From Pseudomonadota bacterium (GTDB taxonomy: Bacteria > Desulfobacterota > Desulfovibrionia > Desulfovibrionales > Desulfovibrionaceae): a stretch of 9,488 bases of DNA. The stretch is from contig JAEXGX010000042.1 in the NCBI GenBank assembly GCA_023450535.1, positions 1-9,488 on the forward strand, in the 5' to 3' direction. Of this stretch, positions 1-7,627 are shown in pieces (the stretch's first letter is position 1; every line of letters begins with the position of its first letter). The notes beneath the pieces were generated by a model. The model was given only the letters and a program-made list of their open reading frames with translations. It did no database searches and had not been told where the DNA came from. Both the position numbers and the translations under genes were made by a program.

Positions 1-593
1 ACTATGGCCTGCCCTTTCCGGAAGCGCTCGGCGTACAGCTCCGTATCCGTCCCCCCCAGCCCCGCGCTGATCACCATGCCAAACTCACGGGTACGGCGCA
101 GGCCCACAATCAGTTCGTTGCCAAAGGCCGAAGAATCCGGCGGCATGAACTGCACCTGGAGCACGCCTTGCAAGTCGCCCGCCACGGCATTCCGCAGCGC
201 CGTACCTTCCAGCCCCCGGTACGCCACAGGTGCGGCGTCCTGATTACGCTCGATCCATTCGGCGTAACGCTCGGGAACTTCAGACAGCATGCGCCGGACA
301 GCGGAACGGATCTTGTCCGGCGTCTTCGGCACGATGCGCACTCCGCCCACTTCGGTCTTATGGACAATGGAAGGTGACACGATCTTGAGCACGGCCATGT
401 CTCCCGGCAACGCCATGATCTCTTCCTCCACCGGACGGGCGTTTTTGGGCAGAAACATGCTTTTGGGCGGGGTTTCCGACCCCGAAAGTGCCAATAAACT
501 GTAAACCTCATATTCATACAGGAAATTGCGCCCTTCCTGCCAGGCGTTGCGAAACAGTTCCGTTATGGGCTGGTATTCTATGGTCAGATCCAT
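1..593 (-). CDS. ATP-grasp acetate--CoA ligase (ADP-forming)-type protein, N-terminal part (3' end outside window)
   Basis: The frame is open for 197 codons from ATG 593 to the window edge, so the gene is incomplete. After about 60 residues of variable N-terminus the protein shows an ATP-grasp_5 pattern: VLKIVSPSIVHKTEVGGVR (about 68-86) matches the K-hxSxxIxHKoevGGV motif of acyl-CoA synthetase (NDP-forming) beta domains, and ELIVGLRRTREFGMVISAGL (160-179) matches the later E-hhhGhxxDxxFGxhhhxGxGG motif. Family members convert acyl-CoA, ADP and phosphate to the acid, CoA and ATP (substrate-level phosphorylation in anaerobes); the subgroup and substrate cannot be read from this fragment. Whether a CoA-binding domain follows lies outside the window. 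AAGG about 10 bases upstream of the ATG is a plausible ribosome binding site. The gene lies 59 bases downstream of the GGDEF gene on the same strand. Confidence 0.8.
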   Translation of the reverse strand, partial: MDLTIEYQPITELFRNAWQEGRNFLYEYEVYSLLALSGSETPPKSMFLPKNARPVEEEIMALPGDMAVLKIVSPSIVHKTEVGGVRIVPKTPDKIRSAVRRMLSEVPERYAEWIERNQDAAPVAYRGLEGTALRNAVAGDLQGVLQVQFMPPDSSAFGNELIVGLRRTREFGMVISAGLGGTDTELYAERFRKGQAI

Positions 594-652
594 GGAGTTT
601 TACCTTTCTGAAGAAACACAGTGCACGTCAAATCACTGAAAACAGCTTGCTG

Positions 653-1810
653 TCATTTGATACCCAGTGAACATAACCTATGTTGATATCCTTTTTTTCT
701 GGCCTGTTTAACTTTGTACAGCTCAGCATCCGCCCCGCTGATAAATTTTTGAATGGAATCCATATTTCTTTCATACTTTATATAACCTATGCTTAAGGAG
801 AGTGTATATTGTAACTCTTCGTTTTTATTATTTTCAGAAATGGTCATATGGATATTTTCGCACAGCGTTTTCACTTCGGATATATCATCTACTTCACAAA
901 TAATAATAAACTCGTCGCCGCCATAGCGAGAAACAAAATAATTATATTTTCCGCAGGCCTTCTTCAGCGAATCAGCAACACGCACAAGCGCCCTGTCACC
1001 TTCAATATGCCCGTATTTATCGTTTATTATTTTGAAATAATCAACATCCATCATCAAAAGATACAAATTTTTATCACTTGAAGATCGAGAGTAGTACGCT
1101 ATTTTAGCGGAAAGAAATTTTATCAACTGATTTCTGTTATTCAGTTGGGTTAACGGATCAATAGAAATCAGTTGCTCTTGAAAATCGAAATACAGATTTA
1201 ACAGCGAAAAAGTGATCCCCACACATATCAGAGGCAAATGGGGATACCAGACCTGAAGCATTCCAAAAACCAGAGGCAGCACCACAAAAGAAGCAAGAAT
1301 CAAATATTTTGATCGTATGTCATAATTTTTGCTATGGATACCTCTGATAACTGCCTTCAGTGCTGTAAATATTACATATCCATATACAACAAATAATTGA
1401 AGAGGATATAATTTCCCACGATGATAAATATTATTTTCATCTATATAAAACATTAATTTTGTATAATATGAAGTCACGATCAAGATAATCAAAACAAAAA
1501 GAGGAAACATTGCAAGCCATTTAATTTTTTTATTTTTTGTAAATCCTGATTCTTGTACATTTTCAGAAAACTCAAACCAGATAAATCCATTTATACCTGA
1601 CTGAATATAATATAACACATTCAATAAAAAATTTCCATTTATAAATATCCAAATCAGATCTATAATAAACAATATTATATTACTTATTAATACTTTAATA
1701 AATAATCTTTGATTATTTCGTATTCCAACTCCAGTCATTACTTTATACAATAAAAGAAGCAATATTGATATGCAAAAAATAACTACTTCTGAATATAATA
1801 TAATTAACAT
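653..1810 (-). CDS. Membrane-bound diguanylate cyclase: seven hydrophobic segments plus GGDEF domain
   Basis: 385 residues from ATG 1810. Seven hydrophobic segments lie near residues 1-24, 39-58, 62-80, 98-116, 137-155, 169-185 and 192-208, which suggests a sensory membrane module. A complete GGDEF domain follows: entry motif DPLTQLNNR (218-226), DVDYFKIINDKYGH (255-268; metal and substrate residues) and active site RYGGDEF (295-301). It should make c-di-GMP from two GTP at the cytoplasmic face. The product-inhibition I-site RxxD is absent: KYNY sits at 288-291. A TTG at 1888 would add 26 residues, but it falls on the T-run of the upstream gene's terminator and has no well-placed Shine-Dalgarno, so I prefer 1810. 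The gene is strikingly AT-rich, especially its membrane half, and rich in AGA/ATA-type codons unlike its neighbours, which suggests horizontal acquisition. The sensed signal is unknown. Confidence 0.9.
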   Translation of the reverse strand: MLIILYSEVVIFCISILLLLLYKVMTGVGIRNNQRLFIKVLISNIILFIIDLIWIFINGNFLLNVLYYIQSGINGFIWFEFSENVQESGFTKNKKIKWLAMFPLFVLIILIVTSYYTKLMFYIDENNIYHRGKLYPLQLFVVYGYVIFTALKAVIRGIHSKNYDIRSKYLILASFVVLPLVFGMLQVWYPHLPLICVGITFSLLNLYFDFQEQLISIDPLTQLNNRNQLIKFLSAKIAYYSRSSSDKNLYLLMMDVDYFKIINDKYGHIEGDRALVRVADSLKKACGKYNYFVSRYGGDEFIIICEVDDISEVKTLCENIHMTISENNKNEELQYTLSLSIGYIKYERNMDSIQKFISGADAELYKVKQARKKGYQHRLCSLGIK

Positions 1811-1885
1811 TGCTCTATCTCTAAAAATGTAGAAACATGAAGTTGCTCTAACAGATTCTAAGAAGCTTCTGTTCAGAATATTTTT

Positions 1886-1934
1886 CAAAAAGATCGGCCA
1901 GCTTCTCCCGTTGAGTTTCGAGAAAAGCTGGCCG
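1886..1934 (-). terminator. Intrinsic terminator after the Tim44-like gene
   Basis: On the minus strand CGGCCAGCTTTTCTC (1934-1920) pairs with GAGAAGCTGGCCG (1907-1895) around a 12-base loop, with two extra bases bulged. After the stem comes ATC and then five T (1891-1887). It lies 91 bases beyond the stop of the Tim44-like gene, in the right direction for it. The T-run touches the alternative TTG start of the GGDEF gene, which argues against that start. Confidence 0.7.
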
Positions 1935-2025
1935 TCTCATCGTTGCTTCCGGGGATGTTTCCCCTGTCTGCCTGACAGAGGGTACATTCCACCGGGGATT
2001 TTTTCATTTATTTGTCAGCCAAAAA

Positions 2026-2943
2026 CTAGGCCATCTGCTGAATGCCATCCAAACGCCAGGAACCGTCACCATGCCGGCTCCGCACAAAGTGCCACAATTC
2101 GCGCACCTGTTCCGGTCTGGCCTGCTCGGGGTCTTCACGCATCAGCACGTCAAAGAACACCGACACCCGCTGTTCGTCACCCTCTTCACGCACTTCCACT
2201 ACCGAGGCATCCACCTTGAGCACCTGAGTCACGCCGGGGTTGGGATCTTCCTCGTACTGGGCGCGCAACTCCTGCAACACAGGAGGAGTGGCAAACTGGG
2301 CAATGTCGTCCAGATCCCGGCGATCCCAGGATTCTTGAAGGCGGTTGTAAGCCATTTTCGCCCCAAGCAGAAATTCCTCCTGATTGAAATCAGCGGGGAT
2401 AGCCGAGGCCTGGGGCATATCATAGGTCTGCCCGGAACCGGAGGCGGCATCTTTCAATCTCTCCCACGCGGAACCGCCTGAAGAGGCTCCGGATTGGGGG
2501 TCCATCCGATGGTAGGCGGCCTCCGTTCCGCCTTGCTGGTTCGCCTTGAACCGGCGGAACAGCTTGATGCCGAAATAGACCACCAGGCCGATCAAAATCA
2601 GATCCAGCAGACCTCCGCCCGCTCCAGCCCCGCCCATGCCGTTGCCGAACAACATGGAGCCGATGAAGGTTCCGGCCAGAAGCCCGCCCAACATGCCGCC
2701 CCATCCGGGCCGGGCCATGGCTGCCGCGCCCGCTCCGGCAGAGGGGTTCGTCTGCTGGCGGAAGGTATTGCTTTCCTGCCGAATTGCGCCGCTCGGAGCC
2801 GAAGGAGCGGGACGGCTCATGCTCGGTGAACTGCCGAAGCTGCGCCCGCCCCCGATGCGCTTGGCGTCGGCGTCGGAGGGAATACTCAGGGCAAACGCCG
2901 CCATGCAGGCGACGCACAGGGTCAAAACTTTCCATTTTTTCAT
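2026..2943 (-). CDS. Exported Tim44-like domain membrane protein
   Basis: 305 residues. A typical signal peptide (MKKWK, a hydrophobic core, then a likely ADA-K cleavage site near 27) is followed by a Ser/Pro/Gly/Ala-rich low-complexity stretch (about 30-80). Two hydrophobic segments follow: a Gly-rich one (81-100) and LLDLILIGLVVYFGIKLF (112-129). The C-terminal part (about 187-303) fits the bacterial Tim44-like fold, including FLLGAKMAYNRLQESWDRRD (191-210) and the closing RELWHFVRS...WRLDGIQQ. This layout (signal, low complexity, membrane anchor, Tim44-like) is common in proteobacterial family members. Mitochondrial Tim44 tethers the import motor; the bacterial role is not established and I do not assign one. 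GAAGGA (2956-2951) seven bases before the ATG is a good ribosome binding site. It probably has its own promoter and its own terminator (1886-1934). Confidence 0.85.
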   Translation of the reverse strand: MKKWKVLTLCVACMAAFALSIPSDADAKRIGGGRSFGSSPSMSRPAPSAPSGAIRQESNTFRQQTNPSAGAGAAAMARPGWGGMLGGLLAGTFIGSMLFGNGMGGAGAGGGLLDLILIGLVVYFGIKLFRRFKANQQGGTEAAYHRMDPQSGASSGGSAWERLKDAASGSGQTYDMPQASAIPADFNQEEFLLGAKMAYNRLQESWDRRDLDDIAQFATPPVLQELRAQYEEDPNPGVTQVLKVDASVVEVREEGDEQRVSVFFDVLMREDPEQARPEQVRELWHFVRSRHGDGSWRLDGIQQMA

Positions 2944-2965
2944 TAATAATTCCTTCTATGGTTGG

Positions 2966-3048
2966 AGTCTTCCCTCACAGGCAAGACTGCGGGCATACAG
3001 CGCCCGAACTGGCGGACTCTTCCGCGTAGCCCGGATTCCAGAGCTACG
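2966..3048 (-). other. Four adjoining hairpins in the 5' leader of the Tim44-like gene
   Basis: Read on the minus strand there are four successive stem-loops: CGTAGC/GCTACG (3048-3025, 12-base loop), GCGGA-AGAG-TCCGC (3025-3012), CGGGC/GCCCG (3006-2990, 7-base loop) and AGTCTT/AAGACT (2988-2966, 11-base loop). The first two share one base. They fill the space between a promoter-like element (3059-3088) and the ribosome binding site (2951-2956). I do not recognise a known riboswitch class. Some short stems are expected by chance in GC-rich DNA, so the structure is a proposal. Confidence 0.4.
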
Positions 3049-3058
3049 TATTTACGCT

Positions 3059-3088
3059 ATTCTATCCTGAAGCATCGCTGCAAGTAAA
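3059..3088 (-). promoter_or_regulatory. Sigma70-like promoter for the Tim44-like gene
   Basis: On the minus strand TTTACT (3088-3083) is separated by 18 bases from TAGAAT (3064-3059), which differs from the -10 consensus at one position. The start of transcription would be near 3052, giving a leader of about 109 bases. It lies in the 214-base gap after mgtA, where I see no clear intrinsic terminator for mgtA, so readthrough from mgtA is also possible. Confidence 0.45.
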
Positions 3089-3157
3089 GTATTTGCGAGG
3101 CATCCCCCCGCGCACGCGTATTCCCTGGAATTCCTGCGGAATGCCGAACCCGCCGGT

Positions 3158-5932
3158 CTACAGCAGTGCTCCGTAACGGCGCAGATATGCCCTTTTCACC
3201 ACCAGAGTCAGCAACATGTAACCGGCAACGCCAAGAGCCAGCCAACCGAAATATGCGCCGGGCAGCGGAACCAGTTCCAAGAAGTCCCCCGCTCCAGTGA
3301 ACGGCAGACAGGTCACTGCAGCGATGCCCAATCCTCCGAACAAGGTCAGCGGCAGAGACGCCCGGCTGTTCAGAAAAGGCATTTTCGGCGTGCGGATCAT
3401 GTGAATGACCAGACTTTGCGTCCACATGGACTCCACAAACCAGCCGGTCTGGAACAGCGCCGCGAAGGTGTCCCTGCCCGGCTGGCCGAGATCGGCGTAT
3501 GCGCCGCCGCAGAGCGCCGGGCACAGCACAAAGAAAAGAATCCCATAGGTGAGAATATCGAATACCGAACTGGTGGGGCCGAACCAGAGCATGAAGCGGC
3601 TTACGGATGCGGCCTCCCACTTGCGCGGCCCGGCCACAAACTCGGGGTCAACATTGTCCCAGGGGATGGCCGTACAGGTGAGGTCATACACCAGATTGAG
3701 CAGCAGAAGCTGCACCGACTGCATGGGCAAAAAGGGCAGAAAGGCGCTGGCGACCAGTACGGAGAACATGTTTCCGAAATTGGAAGATGCCGTCATCTTA
3801 ATATATTTTACCATGTTGGCATAGGTCTTACGGCCTTCCACGATGCCTTGCTCCAGCACCCGCAAATCCTTTTGCAGCAACACCACGTCCGCGGATTCAC
3901 GGGCGAAGTCCACCGCCGTATCCACGGAGATGCCCACGTCCGAAGCGCGCAGGGCGGCGGCATCGTTGATGCCGTCCCCCATACAGCCGACGATGTGCCC
4001 CGAAGAACGCAAAGCTTCCACCACCCGCATCTTCTGGCCGGGCGTCAACCGGGCGAACACCGGAGTTTTCTCCGCTGCGCGGGCGAGCGTGTCGTTGTTC
4101 ATGGTTTCGATTTCCGGCCCGGTGAGCAAAGGCGAAGCGGGAATGCCCACCAGAGCACATACACTGCGAGTCACCCGCTCATTATCTCCGGTCAGAACCT
4201 TTACAGACACGCCACGTCCGCGCAAAGCGGCCACGGCTTCGGCCGCGCTTTCCTTGGGCGGGTCGAGAAAGGCGAGATACCCGATCAGCACCATATCGCG
4301 CTCGTCCGCCGCTGAAAACTCGCCGCAGGGGGAAGGATTGCTCTTCTGCGCCACGGCAATGACCCTCATGCCCTGCTCATTGAGATGCGACACGCGCTCC
4401 CGCACCTGACGGCACAGTTCCTGGCTCAGCAACTCCACTCTGCCGGAATATTCCACATGAGTACAGACGCGCAGCATTTCTTCCACCGCGCCCTTGGTAA
4501 TCATCTGGGTCTTGCCGTTCCGGTCGGCCACCACCACGCTCATACGCCGCCGCTCAAAATCAAAGGGAACCTCATCCACCTTGGCATAGGCAGATTCCAG
4601 GCCCGCCAACGAGGCTTCGCCCGCGCGCAGTTCGTGGACTTTTTCAATCACGGCCCGATCCATAAGATTGCGCAGTCCGGTCTGAAATATGCTGTTCAGA
4701 AAGGCGTGCCGCAGTACGCGGACATCCTCGTGGCCTTCCACATCAAGATGGAGTTCCAGCGCAACCTTGTCCCGCGTCAGGGTTCCGGTCTTGTCCGTAC
4801 ACAGCACATCCATGCTTCCCAGGTTCTGAATGGCGTTCAACCGCCGGATAATGACCTGTTCCCGTGCCATGGCCACCGCACCTCTGGCAAGACAGGTCGT
4901 CATAATCATGGGCAGCATTTCCGGTGTAAGACCTACAGCCACGGACACGGCGAAAAGCAGGGCATGCGCCCAGTCGCCTTTTGTGAAACCGTTGAGAAAG
5001 AGTACCACGGGCACCATGACCAGCATAAAGCGGATCAGAACCCATGAGACGGAATTGATCCCTTTTTCAAAAGCTGTAGGGGGCTGCTTCACATCCATGT
5101 GCCGGGCCAGACGTCCCAGCATGGTGTCGTCGCCCGTGGCCAGAACCATGCCCATCGCGCTTCCGCTGACCACATTACACCCCATGAACAACAGATTGGG
5201 CGCGGAGGGCGTCAGATCTATCTCGCCTTTCTGCGGGTCCGCAAATTTTTCCACCGGTTCGCTCTCGCCGGTCAGGGCCGACTGGCTTACGAAAAGATCC
5301 TTGGCAAAGCTTACACGCATGTCGGCTGGAGCCATGTCCCCGGCGGCAAGGCGGATCACGTCGCCCACCACAACGTTTTCCAGGGGAATTTCGCGCAAAC
5401 TTCCCTTGCGCAGTACGGAAGCCGTGGTGCGGATCATGTCCGAAAGCTCGGCCGCCGCGCTGTCACTGCGCGCTTCCTGTACAAAGCGTAGCAGCCCGGA
5501 GACAAACACCATGAGCGATATGACGCACAGCGTCGTAAAGTCGCGCTCCGCCGCTTCAGCCAACAGCACGTCGGTAATGACGGAGACTCCCGCGATGCCC
5601 AAAAGGATGAGAGTGAACGGATTGATAAAGGCTGCGGCTACGCGCAGGGAAAGAGGGGTGACCTTGACACGGTGAACAACGTTGCGGCCATAACGAGCCC
5701 GTGCAATCTCCACACGGCTCTCGTCCAGCCCGGACGGACCTGAACCGAGTGCGGAATAAAGCTCCGCCATGTCATGCGTGGCCGCGAAGGCGAGACTGTC
5801 ATTATCCCGCAGGCCGTCTTCCTGTACGCCGACTTCTCTGTTGTGGGCATCGGGGCGAATCAAAGCTTCGCCGGAATTTTTGCCCGAAATAACACCAAAT
5901 ACACGCCGAAAGAGTTTATCAAAGAAATTCAT
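3158..5932 (-). CDS. mgtA: Magnesium-transporting P-type ATPase (MgtA/MgtB type, P3B)
   Basis: 924 residues, close to the usual length of about 900. All P-type ATPase signatures are present: actuator-domain LTGES (220-224), phosphorylation site DKTGTLT with Asp380, nucleotide-binding KGAVEEML (480-487), TGDN (581-584) and hinge GDGINDAAAL (652-661). Family-specific stretches place it in MgtA/MgtB rather than Ca2+ or Na+/K+ pumps: GLTPEMLP in M4 (334-341), RRLNAIQNLGSMDVLC before Asp380, AIPWDNVD in M6 (755-762) and WFVESMWTQSLVIHMIRT in the C-terminal membrane part (831-848). It uses ATP to import Mg2+ across the inner membrane when Mg2+ is scarce. The soluble N-terminal extension (about 1-45) is normal. 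GGGAGG lies just upstream of ATG 5932. The 5' leader holds a terminator-like hairpin (6009-6032), so transcription attenuation is possible. No regulatory partner gene is adjacent. Confidence 0.95.
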   Translation of the reverse strand: MNFFDKLFRRVFGVISGKNSGEALIRPDAHNREVGVQEDGLRDNDSLAFAATHDMAELYSALGSGPSGLDESRVEIARARYGRNVVHRVKVTPLSLRVAAAFINPFTLILLGIAGVSVITDVLLAEAAERDFTTLCVISLMVFVSGLLRFVQEARSDSAAAELSDMIRTTASVLRKGSLREIPLENVVVGDVIRLAAGDMAPADMRVSFAKDLFVSQSALTGESEPVEKFADPQKGEIDLTPSAPNLLFMGCNVVSGSAMGMVLATGDDTMLGRLARHMDVKQPPTAFEKGINSVSWVLIRFMLVMVPVVLFLNGFTKGDWAHALLFAVSVAVGLTPEMLPMIMTTCLARGAVAMAREQVIIRRLNAIQNLGSMDVLCTDKTGTLTRDKVALELHLDVEGHEDVRVLRHAFLNSIFQTGLRNLMDRAVIEKVHELRAGEASLAGLESAYAKVDEVPFDFERRRMSVVVADRNGKTQMITKGAVEEMLRVCTHVEYSGRVELLSQELCRQVRERVSHLNEQGMRVIAVAQKSNPSPCGEFSAADERDMVLIGYLAFLDPPKESAAEAVAALRGRGVSVKVLTGDNERVTRSVCALVGIPASPLLTGPEIETMNNDTLARAAEKTPVFARLTPGQKMRVVEALRSSGHIVGCMGDGINDAAALRASDVGISVDTAVDFARESADVVLLQKDLRVLEQGIVEGRKTYANMVKYIKMTASSNFGNMFSVLVASAFLPFLPMQSVQLLLLNLVYDLTCTAIPWDNVDPEFVAGPRKWEAASVSRFMLWFGPTSSVFDILTYGILFFVLCPALCGGAYADLGQPGRDTFAALFQTGWFVESMWTQSLVIHMIRTPKMPFLNSRASLPLTLFGGLGIAAVTCLPFTGAGDFLELVPLPGAYFGWLALGVAGYMLLTLVVKRAYLRRYGALL

Positions 5933-6008
5933 GCTGCCTCCCGCTCCTCCAGACGCTGGAAATCCGCAGTGTCACAATCGGAGCATGTTGAGCTTGAAAA
6001 GGAGGAGC

Positions 6009-6032
6009 AAACAAAAGGCGGAACCTTCCGCC
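6009..6032 (-). terminator. Terminator-like hairpin in the mgtA leader (candidate attenuator)
   Basis: On the minus strand GGCGGAA-GG-TTCCGCC (6032-6017) is followed at once by TTTTGTTT (6016-6009). It lies 76 bases before the mgtA start and about 190 bases beyond the separate terminator of mltD, so it is unlikely to serve mltD. The tail bases TTGTTTGC (6014-6007) are perfectly complementary to GCAAACAA at 6071-6064 upstream, and the pairing can extend into the foot of the terminator stem, which offers an alternative structure. It could instead end a small RNA starting near 6158. Confidence 0.6.
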
Positions 6033-6038
6033 CGTAAC

Positions 6039-6095
6039 TCAGGCAGAAAGAATGGCTGTCTCCTTGTTTGCGCCGCATCTACTGCCTGCGTCCAT
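6039..6095 (-). CDS. Possible 18-residue leader peptide upstream of mgtA
   Basis: ATG at 6095 opens an 18-codon frame (MDAGSRCGANKETAILSA) whose TGA at 6041-6039 lies six bases before the terminator-like hairpin at 6032. That is the geometry of a leader-peptide attenuator. Its GCAGGCAG and CTGCCTG segments can also pair as an RNA stem. Support is weak: GGGAG is 11 bases from the ATG, the length is easily met by chance, and the peptide does not resemble the Pro-rich MgtL of enterobacteria. Confidence 0.2.
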   Translation of the reverse strand: MDAGSRCGANKETAILSA

Positions 6096-6164
6096 ATGAA
6101 ACGAAACTCCCGGTTGAAGATGATTCCGATCGAGACTGTTGATAATGTCAGCAGCCTCAGGGAG

Positions 6165-6193
6165 CTGATAGCTCCCTTCTCCTTATTTGCCAA
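6165..6193 (-). promoter_or_regulatory. Possible mgtA promoter
   Basis: On the minus strand TTGGCA (6193-6188) and TATCAG (6170-6165) are 17 bases apart, giving a predicted start near 6158 and a leader of about 226 bases. The -10 match is only moderate. The -10 also lies within an 8-bp inverted repeat AGGGAGCT-ATC-AGCTCCCT (6177-6159) that could be an operator or a DNA-level feature rather than RNA structure. Confidence 0.3.
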
Positions 6194-6217
6194 CCCCGTT
6201 AGAGCGTGTTCCAGAGG

Positions 6218-6251
6218 AATAAAATGCCCCGCATTCACGGGAATGCGGGGC
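6218..6251 (-). terminator. Intrinsic terminator of mltD
   Basis: A perfect 11-bp stem GCCCCGCATTC/GAATGCGGGGC (6251-6226 on the minus strand) with a CCGT loop is followed by ATTTTATT. It begins 47 bases after the mltD stop codon and separates mltD from mgtA transcriptionally. Confidence 0.85.
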
Positions 6252-6298
6252 GTACTCCCACACATGCGAACGCACATGCGGGCACGAGTTGGAAAGGG

Positions 6299-7609
6299 TC
6301 AGTTGACGGCCACGCGCAGGGCGTCTCCGGGCCGCACGGTATTGTCCGTAAGCTTGTTCATACTGCGGATTTCTCCGGGGGATGTATTGAAACGGCGGGA
6401 AATGCTCCACAGCGTATCACCCGACCGCACCGTGTACATCACGCTCTTGTTTTTTCCAGCAGAGCTGCTTCCCTTGGGCACATTGACCTTTTGCCCCACT
6501 CTGAGCTTGTGCGGATCATCCAGATGACTGTTTGCGTCGCGCATAGCCGTCAGGCTGATGCCGTATTCACGGGCAATGGAGGCCAACGTGTCGCCAGAAC
6601 GCACCTCATGCGATCGGCTTTTGGAATTCGAGGCAGAACCTTTGCCCGAACTGCTCTTGCCCGCAGCAGGGGCGGGGGCAGATTTTTTGGACGTTGATGC
6701 CACGGCTACGGATTCGGACTTTTTGGAAGCCTTGGCGACCGTCTGTTTCCCGGGAACGGCTTTCGCAGGGGTGGATTTAGCCGGGGCACTTGCGGAAGCC
6801 AGCATGGATTCCCCACCCTTTCCGGTTCCCGGTATGCGCAGTTTTTTGCCGATTTTCAGCGGCTCGCAGCGGGGATTGGCCTGACGCAACACAGAAACGG
6901 GAACGCCGGTACGGACGCTGATCTTGCCCAGAGTATCGTTGCGCACGATGGTGTACGTTGACCACCCTCGGCCGGAAAGCTTGCCGTCGCGGAGCAATTT
7001 GTCCGCGCGCGCCTCAACGTGGTAAGGCACATACACCGAAACCTGTCGGTTCGGAGGAGTGATGTAACGCTTGAACGCCGGATTATAGGCGGAAAATTCC
7101 GCCCAGCTCATGCCCAACGCGCTGGCGAATGCGGCCAGATCCGTATTGGGGCGGGCGCGCAGTTCGCGCGCGGGCGCGATCACCAGGTCCCCGGCCCGGG
7201 ATTCGGCGGGGGCAAAGCCCAACGCCTCGGCATTGCGCATAATCTTACACATGGCCAGAAAACGCGGCACATACTGCATGGTTTCAGGCTTGAGCTTCCG
7301 TTTCTCGTCCAACACGTCATTATTGCGGCATACGGAGAAAAATTTCTCTTCCCCCGTGCCTTCCAATGCACGGCCCATCTTGCCCGGCCCCGCGTTGTAT
7401 GAAGCTATGGCCAGATGCCAGTCCTGAAACATGTCATACAGTTCGGCCAGATAATCCGCTGCCGCACGCGTGGCCTTGTACGGATCGAGCCGTTCATCCA
7501 TCCACCAGTCCTGAGCGAGATCGTATTGCCGCCCTGTGGCGGCCATGAACTGCCACATGCCCATGGCCTTGGAACGCGACACCGCTGTGGGGTTGTATCC
7601 GCTTTCCAC
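6299..7609 (-). CDS. Downstream fragment of mltD: SLT catalytic domain plus three LysM
   Basis: 436 codons if translation restarted at GTG 7609, which is the Val codon directly before the catalytic Glu. No Shine-Dalgarno precedes this GTG, and a product starting here would lack the signal peptide and the helix before the active site. Automated callers may list it as a gene; I regard it as the rear part of the interrupted mltD. All SLT and LysM motifs are intact, and it ends properly 47 bases before a strong terminator. Confidence 0.5.
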   Translation of the reverse strand: MESGYNPTAVSRSKAMGMWQFMAATGRQYDLAQDWWMDERLDPYKATRAAADYLAELYDMFQDWHLAIASYNAGPGKMGRALEGTGEEKFFSVCRNNDVLDEKRKLKPETMQYVPRFLAMCKIMRNAEALGFAPAESRAGDLVIAPARELRARPNTDLAAFASALGMSWAEFSAYNPAFKRYITPPNRQVSVYVPYHVEARADKLLRDGKLSGRGWSTYTIVRNDTLGKISVRTGVPVSVLRQANPRCEPLKIGKKLRIPGTGKGGESMLASASAPAKSTPAKAVPGKQTVAKASKKSESVAVASTSKKSAPAPAAGKSSSGKGSASNSKSRSHEVRSGDTLASIAREYGISLTAMRDANSHLDDPHKLRVGQKVNVPKGSSSAGKNKSVMYTVRSGDTLWSISRRFNTSPGEIRSMNKLTDNTVRPGDALRVAVN

Positions 7610-7627
7610 ATAAGCGAGGCAGGCCAG

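Noticed and set aside
642..653. Small hairpin ACAG-CAAG-CTGT plus TTTT after the GGDEF gene
   Set aside because: A four-base-pair stem is too weak for a terminator. Readthrough into the ATP-grasp gene is more likely.
1951..2003. Plus-strand terminator-like element (GGGG/CCCC pairs followed by T6) and ccggggat direct repeat
   Set aside because: No plus-strand gene ends here, the stem is short and bulged, and the repeat copies at 1949 and 1992 are only 8 bases.
2420..2935. 171-codon minus-strand ORF in another frame within the Tim44-like gene
   Set aside because: It is an Arg/Gly-rich frame-shifted reading of the Gly/Ser-rich part of the real gene.
3089..3157. Terminator of mgtA
   Set aside because: Only five-base stems (ATTCC/GGAAT) without a T-run are seen, so no intrinsic terminator can be supported.
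3401..5675. Long plus-strand ORFs opposite mgtA (304, 220 and 281 codons)
   Set aside because: They are antisense shadows of a GC-rich gene. Their sequences are low in recognisable motifs, while the minus strand encodes a full MgtA.
5933..6215. M-box or enterobacterial mgtL-type Mg2+ leader upstream of mgtA
   Set aside because: I could not see the conserved M-box core or a Pro-rich leader peptide. Only a generic terminator and complementary segments are visible.
5972..6277. 101-codon minus-strand ORF between mltD and mgtA
   Set aside because: It runs through both terminator hairpins, starts within the gap just after mltD, has no good ribosome binding site and resembles no family I know.
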